Positions 16,806 through 19,398 of a stretch of DNA of 19,398 nucleotides are shown one piece after another. The DNA is taken from NCBI GenBank assembly GCA_937906775.1, contig CALCUD010000011.1:1-19398 (forward strand), given 5' to 3'. Numbering within the stretch: the first letter of the stretch is position 1; every line of letters starts with the position of its first letter. The position numbers and the translations under genes were made by a program. The DNA comes from an uncultured Clostridia bacterium. GTDB lineage: Bacteria > Bacillota > Clostridia > Christensenellales > Aristaeellaceae. The notes beneath the pieces are model-generated. The model did not search any database. It worked only from the letters and a program-made list of their open reading frames with translations, and had not been told where the DNA came from.

Positions 16806-17426
16806 ATGTATATCATTGAACTGATGAACGAACAGAATATGACCTTTGAAGAGCTTTGCGAAGTAAGCGGTGTTCCCGAATCCACCCTGCGCGATATTCT
16901 GGACGGCGTTTCCTGTATTCCCAACTGCAAAGCATCCACCCTTTATTACATTGCTGATGCTCTTGGAACGACCGTTGAAGAAATCCTTGAGGGTTATTGG
17001 GATGATGAATTCGATGAGGAGGTACGCGGTGTGGTTCCCAATGACCCGATTGATGTGTTCTATCATGGTCAGACGGAAATGCTGAACATCCTGAATTCCG
17101 CGGATGATAAGGCTTTCGTTGATGCCATGCGCAAGACGAGAGCCATTCAGGAAATGGGCATGCAGGGATCCACTACGATGTCCCTGTATCTGACTGCATT
17201 GGTCGATTATCTCTGCCGGATCAACAATATCCCTTGTCTGGACGAACTGGAGCCCGGTCGGCATTTCAGATTGGCGGAACCTGTCTATCCTGCCAGCCTG
17301 ATGGCATATGTCGATAACAGCGAGGCACTGAAGAGAGCCGTAAACAGTGTCGAAAATCGTGCCATTCCCGAATTCCTGCGTGCGAACATCTATGAAACCG
17401 CTGAGCATATCCGTGGAAAAGAATAA
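16806..17426 (+). CDS. XRE-family helix-turn-helix regulator
   Basis: A 206-residue protein. Residues 8-62 form an XRE/Cro-type DNA-binding domain: 'MTFEELCEVSGVPESTLRDI' is the helix-turn-helix, and 'STLYYIADALGTTVEEIL' is the classic closing helices. The C-terminal 140 residues are acidic at first, then helical ('TTMSLYLTALVDYLCRINN'), and match no family I can name; they may dimerise or sense a partner. The gene starts four bases after the previous stop, so it belongs to the accessory operon. No toxin-like gene is adjacent, though an antitoxin-like role cannot be ruled out. It is a natural candidate for binding the palindrome at 17964-17994 about 550 bases downstream; this is inference. 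Confidence 0.8.
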   Translation: MYIIELMNEQNMTFEELCEVSGVPESTLRDILDGVSCIPNCKASTLYYIADALGTTVEEILEGYWDDEFDEEVRGVVPNDPIDVFYHGQTEMLNILNSADDKAFVDAMRKTRAIQEMGMQGSTTMSLYLTALVDYLCRINNIPCLDELEPGRHFRLAEPVYPASLMAYVDNSEALKRAVNSVENRAIPEFLRANIYETAEHIRGKE

Positions 17427-17434
17427 GAAAGGAA

Positions 17435-17462
17435 CGGCTCCCGGCCTGTCTGTCGGGAGCCG
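17435..17462 (+). promoter_or_regulatory. Hairpin that covers the ribosome binding site of the VLP-type gene
   Basis: CGGCTCCCG (17435-17443) and CGGGAGCCG (17454-17462) form a perfect nine-bp stem with a ten-base loop. It starts eight bases after the regulator's stop. No T-run follows, so it is not a standard terminator. The right arm contains GGGAG, the only good Shine-Dalgarno match before ATG 17471, so folding would hide the site. Translation of the upstream gene does not reach the stem, which leaves room for separate control. Confidence 0.5.
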
Positions 17463-17470
17463 CATAGGAT

Positions 17471-17869
17471 ATGCCATTCATGAAAGAAAAAGAATTACTC
17501 AAGTGCATCCGAAACCTGGCAAAAGCCGAATGTGCAAACTATCAGAATAAACTATGTCTGCTCACAGATGAACCCTGTCACATCATCAGCCCGAACTATG
17601 ACAGCGTACATGACGGTGCTATCGACTGTGATTATTTCTTGGAATGTGTTTTGCCAGCCGACTGGGATATGAATGATCTGGTATGGTATGCCATTTGGTA
17701 TGACGAGGATGAACCCGATGAAGTGCCGGACGGTATGAAAACCTGTGAAGTCTGCAAGAAGCCTTTCCTGCCTACTCACCCCAAGCAGAAATACTGTAAA
17801 GGGTGTGCCGACAGTGTGAACCGTAAGAAAACCAGAGAACGAATGTACAGCAGTCGCAACCCACAGTAA
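17471..17869 (+). CDS. Cysteine-rich VLP-type protein
   Basis: A 132-residue soluble protein matching the cysteine-rich VLP family of clostridial mobile elements. The first half carries a spaced cysteine set ('AECANYQNKLCLLTDEPCHI', then 'DCDYFLECVLPADW'). The second half ends in a zinc-finger-like 'CEVCKKPFLPTHPKQKYCKG' followed by 'CADSVNRKKTRERM', with two CxxC pairs. It probably binds metal, and the basic end may touch nucleic acid. The exact role is unknown. The start is ATG 17471, or ATG 17480 three codons later; the upstream GGGAG fits 17471 with an 11-base spacing. It is the last gene of the accessory operon. Confidence 0.8.
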   Translation: MPFMKEKELLKCIRNLAKAECANYQNKLCLLTDEPCHIISPNYDSVHDGAIDCDYFLECVLPADWDMNDLVWYAIWYDEDEPDEVPDGMKTCEVCKKPFLPTHPKQKYCKGCADSVNRKKTRERMYSSRNPQ

Positions 17870-17882
17870 CATTACCTGTATC

Positions 17883-17906
17883 CCTTGATTTATCTGTAAT
17901 TCAAGG
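17883..17906 (+). terminator. Weak hairpin after the VLP-type gene
   Basis: CCTTGA (17883-17888) and TCAAGG (17901-17906) pair across a 12-base loop, followed by an AT-rich stretch with CCTTTT. The short stem and long loop make this a doubtful terminator, but its place, 14 bases past the last operon gene and just before a new promoter, is right. Confidence 0.2.
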
Positions 17907-17916
17907 ACATTTAGCC

Positions 17917-17945
17917 TTTTCACAAATCCATTTGTCAGGTATAAT
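17917..17945 (+). promoter_or_regulatory. Sigma-A-type promoter for the distal cargo genes
   Basis: TATAAT at 17940-17945 is a perfect -10 hexamer. TTTTCA at 17917-17922 matches four of six bases of the -35 consensus with a 17-base spacer. It lies in a 192-base gap (17870-18061) and points toward the repeat-protein gene at 18062. The predicted start of transcription, near 17952, would place the 13-bp palindrome within the first 45 bases of the message. Confidence 0.6.
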
Positions 17946-17963
17946 ATCAACGGGAGTACCAAC

Positions 17964-17994
17964 TTCAGTTATTAGAAATCATCTAATAACTGAA
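17964..17994. promoter_or_regulatory. Perfect 13-bp palindrome, operator or leader hairpin
   Basis: TTCAGTTATTAGA (17964-17976) is the exact reverse complement of TCTAATAACTGAA (17982-17994), with a five-base centre AATCA. It starts 19 bases after the -10 hexamer. As DNA it looks like a dimeric repressor's operator; as RNA it would be a strong 5' leader hairpin. It is AT-rich and not followed by a T-run, so a terminator role is unlikely. The XRE-type regulator encoded at 16806-17426 is one possible ligand. Confidence 0.6.
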
Positions 17995-18061
17995 TCCAAT
18001 GGAGAGCAGTAGGTTCAAAGCATTGTAACCCAAATAATATGCGAAGGAGACACGATCAATC

Positions 18062-18538
18062 ATGGCAAAGAATGGTTATAGCCGGAATACATTGACTGGT
18101 CGTGTAAATCATTATGATAGCAGCGGCAAGAAGACTGGATATAGCAGACCTGGCCTTCTTGATAACACATGGGTTCATTTCGATGAAAAAGGCAATCGCA
18201 TAGGTGTGACACGAGATAGCTTGATTGGTGGCACTTACACGACTGATAGGCATGGTAAAACAATCGGACGTTCCAGAAAGAATCTCATTGGTGGAACCAA
18301 CTATTATGATGCACACGGGAAACTGATTGGAAGAAGCCGTGACAACCTCGTTGGCGGTTCATGCGATAGTGAAGGTTTTGCCAATCAGACCAGTACAAGA
18401 CCGGCAGAGCGGATTACTCATGAAGAACACGAATATTCCAACCAATCAACCTCAGGATCAAAGTGGTTTTACATCATATTGACTATAATCCTCATAGCTC
18501 TTGGAGCATTTATTGGAAAAATCATCGGTGGTAGCTAA
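18062..18538 (+). CDS. Tail-anchored protein with about five 21-residue repeats
   Basis: A 158-residue protein starting at ATG 18062, with GAAGGAG upstream. Residues 5-105 are repeats of pattern G-x-S/T-R-x-x-L-x-G-x-x-x-x-x-D-x-x-G-K-x-x. Units begin at residues 5, 26, 48, 69 and 90 (21, 22, 21, 21 and a partial one); examples are 'GRSRKNLIGGTNYYDAHGKLI' less its last residue, and 'GYSRNTLTGRVNHYD'. A polar spacer follows, then a C-terminal membrane helix at 135-155. There is no signal peptide, so it may be tail-anchored with the repeats in the cytoplasm. Similar glycine/tyrosine/aspartate repeat proteins exist in bacteria, unnamed as far as I know. It has its own promoter. Function unknown. 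Confidence 0.75.
   Translation: MAKNGYSRNTLTGRVNHYDSSGKKTGYSRPGLLDNTWVHFDEKGNRIGVTRDSLIGGTYTTDRHGKTIGRSRKNLIGGTNYYDAHGKLIGRSRDNLVGGSCDSEGFANQTSTRPAERITHEEHEYSNQSTSGSKWFYIILTIILIALGAFIGKIIGGS
18074..18376 (+). repeat. Protein-level tandem repeats, about 63 bases per unit
   Basis: The five repeat units lie here. They are clear in the protein (GxSRxxLxG ... YDxxGK) but have diverged in the DNA, with different codons at the same positions, so the array is old and under protein-level selection rather than a fresh slippage product. Unit 2 is one residue longer than the others. Confidence 0.7.
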
Positions 18539-18610
18539 CTAATCAGTAGTCAGACTAGGAACAGAAAACGACAGGAATTTGCGGAGGTAATCAAGCAGGA
18601 GGGGCGTCGC

Positions 18611-19288
18611 ATGAAAAAGGTTACATTGGTACTGGCAGTGTTGGTTTTGTTCGGAATGTTTTTTGTCCACGCAAGCGGAGAAAGCATTGACAATGGCTGC
18701 AATCATGAAGAGAACAGGGCTTTTTTCGGACTTGATGATACATTGGTGCATAAAAACTTTTGTGAAATGAGCGGATTGTATGCTGAAGTGTTGGACGACA
18801 TCGCAATGGCAGAAGGGTGGTATTACTACTATACTGACACCGACGAGAGCCCGGCACATACAATTGTTTGGGAGCCTTCAGACGGGAACTATACGACGAC
18901 CGAGGTTATTTTTACCGTGAAAAACATCTCCAGTACTCCTCAGACATACGGGGATAAGGTCACAGCCACGTTGATCAGTCAGGAAAACAGCGATGCTGAA
19001 GTAATCTGTTATGAAGGAACTGTATTTCAGCAAAACCCCGGACAAATTGATGAAAACGGCAATATGATCATGTGGTCAACCAAGCCTGTGAAAATTGCTG
19101 TTGGAGAATCTGCCAATGTTTCTTTTAGATTTGATATCCCAAAGGATTTTTATGAAAAGTTATATGCGACTGTTACCGGCGTAGATACAGGCATCAACAT
19201 AACTTGCGAATTCAGCTTGGGCGATGAAACAATATATATGATTAATCTCAATGATTCGCTGATTCCAGCCAGTCAATATGAACTCTGA
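18611..19288 (+). CDS. Secreted protein with an Ig-like (DUF4352-like) domain
   Basis: A 225-residue exported protein. AGGAGGGG (18597-18604) precedes ATG 18611. The signal peptide is 'MKKVTLVLAVLVLFGMFFVH', with a likely cut after 'ASG'. The mature part begins with a His/Cys-containing region. A beta-rich domain follows from about residue 80: 'TTTEVIFTVKNISSTPQTYG', later 'PVKIAVGESANVSFRFDIPK'. The order 'VKNIS ... I.VGES..V.F.FDIP' is typical of telokin/DUF4352-type Ig-like domains in secreted Firmicutes proteins. There is no lipobox and no membrane anchor. It lies 72 bases after the repeat-protein gene with no promoter visible between, so it is probably in the same operon. Function unknown; a partner of the membrane-bound repeat protein is possible. 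Confidence 0.7.
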   Translation: MKKVTLVLAVLVLFGMFFVHASGESIDNGCNHEENRAFFGLDDTLVHKNFCEMSGLYAEVLDDIAMAEGWYYYYTDTDESPAHTIVWEPSDGNYTTTEVIFTVKNISSTPQTYGDKVTATLISQENSDAEVICYEGTVFQQNPGQIDENGNMIMWSTKPVKIAVGESANVSFRFDIPKDFYEKLYATVTGVDTGINITCEFSLGDETIYMINLNDSLIPASQYEL

Positions 19289-19305
19289 TTCACAGGAGCA
19301 GACCG

Positions 19306-19398
19306 TTGAACAAATCTCAGTTTGTAGAGATGAATATTAATTCGTTATTGAGTCTACCCTATGGGAATACATTATTATTTGAATCCGGGAGGTGTTGT
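19306..19398 (+). CDS. Possible start of a further gene (partial)
   Basis: A frame beginning with TTG 19306, seven bases after AGGAG (19294-19298), stays open to the window's end (31 codons). An in-frame ATG at 19330 is an alternative start without a good ribosome binding site. The product, starting MNKSQFVEMNINSLLSLPYG, has no recognisable motif. The fragment is too short to tell a gene from chance, and the GGGAGGTG at the very end (19388-19395) could instead be the binding site of another gene. Confidence 0.3.
   Translation, partial: MNKSQFVEMNINSLLSLPYGNTLLFESGRCC

Noticed and set aside
16806..17869. A toxin-antitoxin pair formed by the XRE regulator and the following cysteine-rich gene.
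   Set aside because: The second protein matches the VLP-type ICE family rather than any toxin, and a hairpin separates the genes. XRE fold alone is not enough evidence.
1..19398. CRISPR array, tRNA or rRNA gene, insertion sequence, integrase or attachment site.
   Set aside because: No regularly spaced direct repeats, no tRNA-like cloverleaf, no transposase or recombinase motifs and no paired end repeats were found by reading both strands.

Overview
The window is an internal piece of an integrative and conjugative element (ICE) of the Clostridia/Firmicutes type. All genes I accept lie on the + strand, packed with short gaps or overlaps and strong GGAGG-type ribosome binding sites. The order is that of the type IV secretion (T4SS) module of gut clostridial elements such as those carrying the Clostridioides difficile CD1107-CD1112 gene set: PcfB-like, VirD4/TcpA coupling ATPase, Maff2-type small membrane protein, VirB6/TrbL-like channel protein, PrgI/VirB3-like protein, VirB4 ATPase, NlpC/P60 hydrolase, DUF4315-like, CD1107/DUF4366-like, topoisomerase III. 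The host is probably an uncultured gut or rumen clostridium. The moderate GC content and the Pro-Glu-Thr-rich surface-protein linkers fit this, but the species cannot be read from the window. No integrase, relaxase, attachment site or replication origin is present, so neither end of the element is in view.

Layout. 1-6433: coupling protein and channel core (PcfB-like C-terminus, VirD4, Maff2, VirB6-like, PrgI-like, VirB4, and a 49-residue membrane protein). A gap of about 220 bases (3294-3513) has no certain gene. 6433-10848: envelope module, with a membrane-anchored NlpC/P60 protein, a second secreted NlpC/P60 paralogue, a short DUF4315-like protein and a secreted, membrane-anchored CD1107-like protein. 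10903-12987: DNA topoisomerase III. 13003-17869: accessory block with a secreted SH3-like protein, a YodL/DUF4316-type protein, two conserved ICE proteins of unknown function, an XRE-family regulator and a cysteine-rich VLP-type protein. 17870-19398: a more AT-rich segment with its own promoter, a perfect 13-bp palindrome, a tail-anchored protein built of about five 21-residue repeats, a secreted Ig-like protein, and the start of a possible further gene.

How the genes work together (established for the families, inferred here). VirD4 delivers the relaxase-DNA complex to the channel built by the VirB6-, PrgI- and Maff2-type membrane proteins. VirB4 powers assembly. The NlpC/P60 hydrolases open the peptidoglycan. 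The CD1107-like and SH3-like proteins act outside the membrane. Topoisomerase III handles DNA topology in transfer. The YodL/DUF4316-type proteins and the XRE and VLP proteins probably help establishment or regulation.

The least explained parts are the distal AT-rich pair (18062-19288) with its promoter and palindrome, the shared charged C-terminal tail on two otherwise different accessory proteins (13995-15398 and 15887-16801), and the repeated use of GC-rich hairpins at gene junctions.
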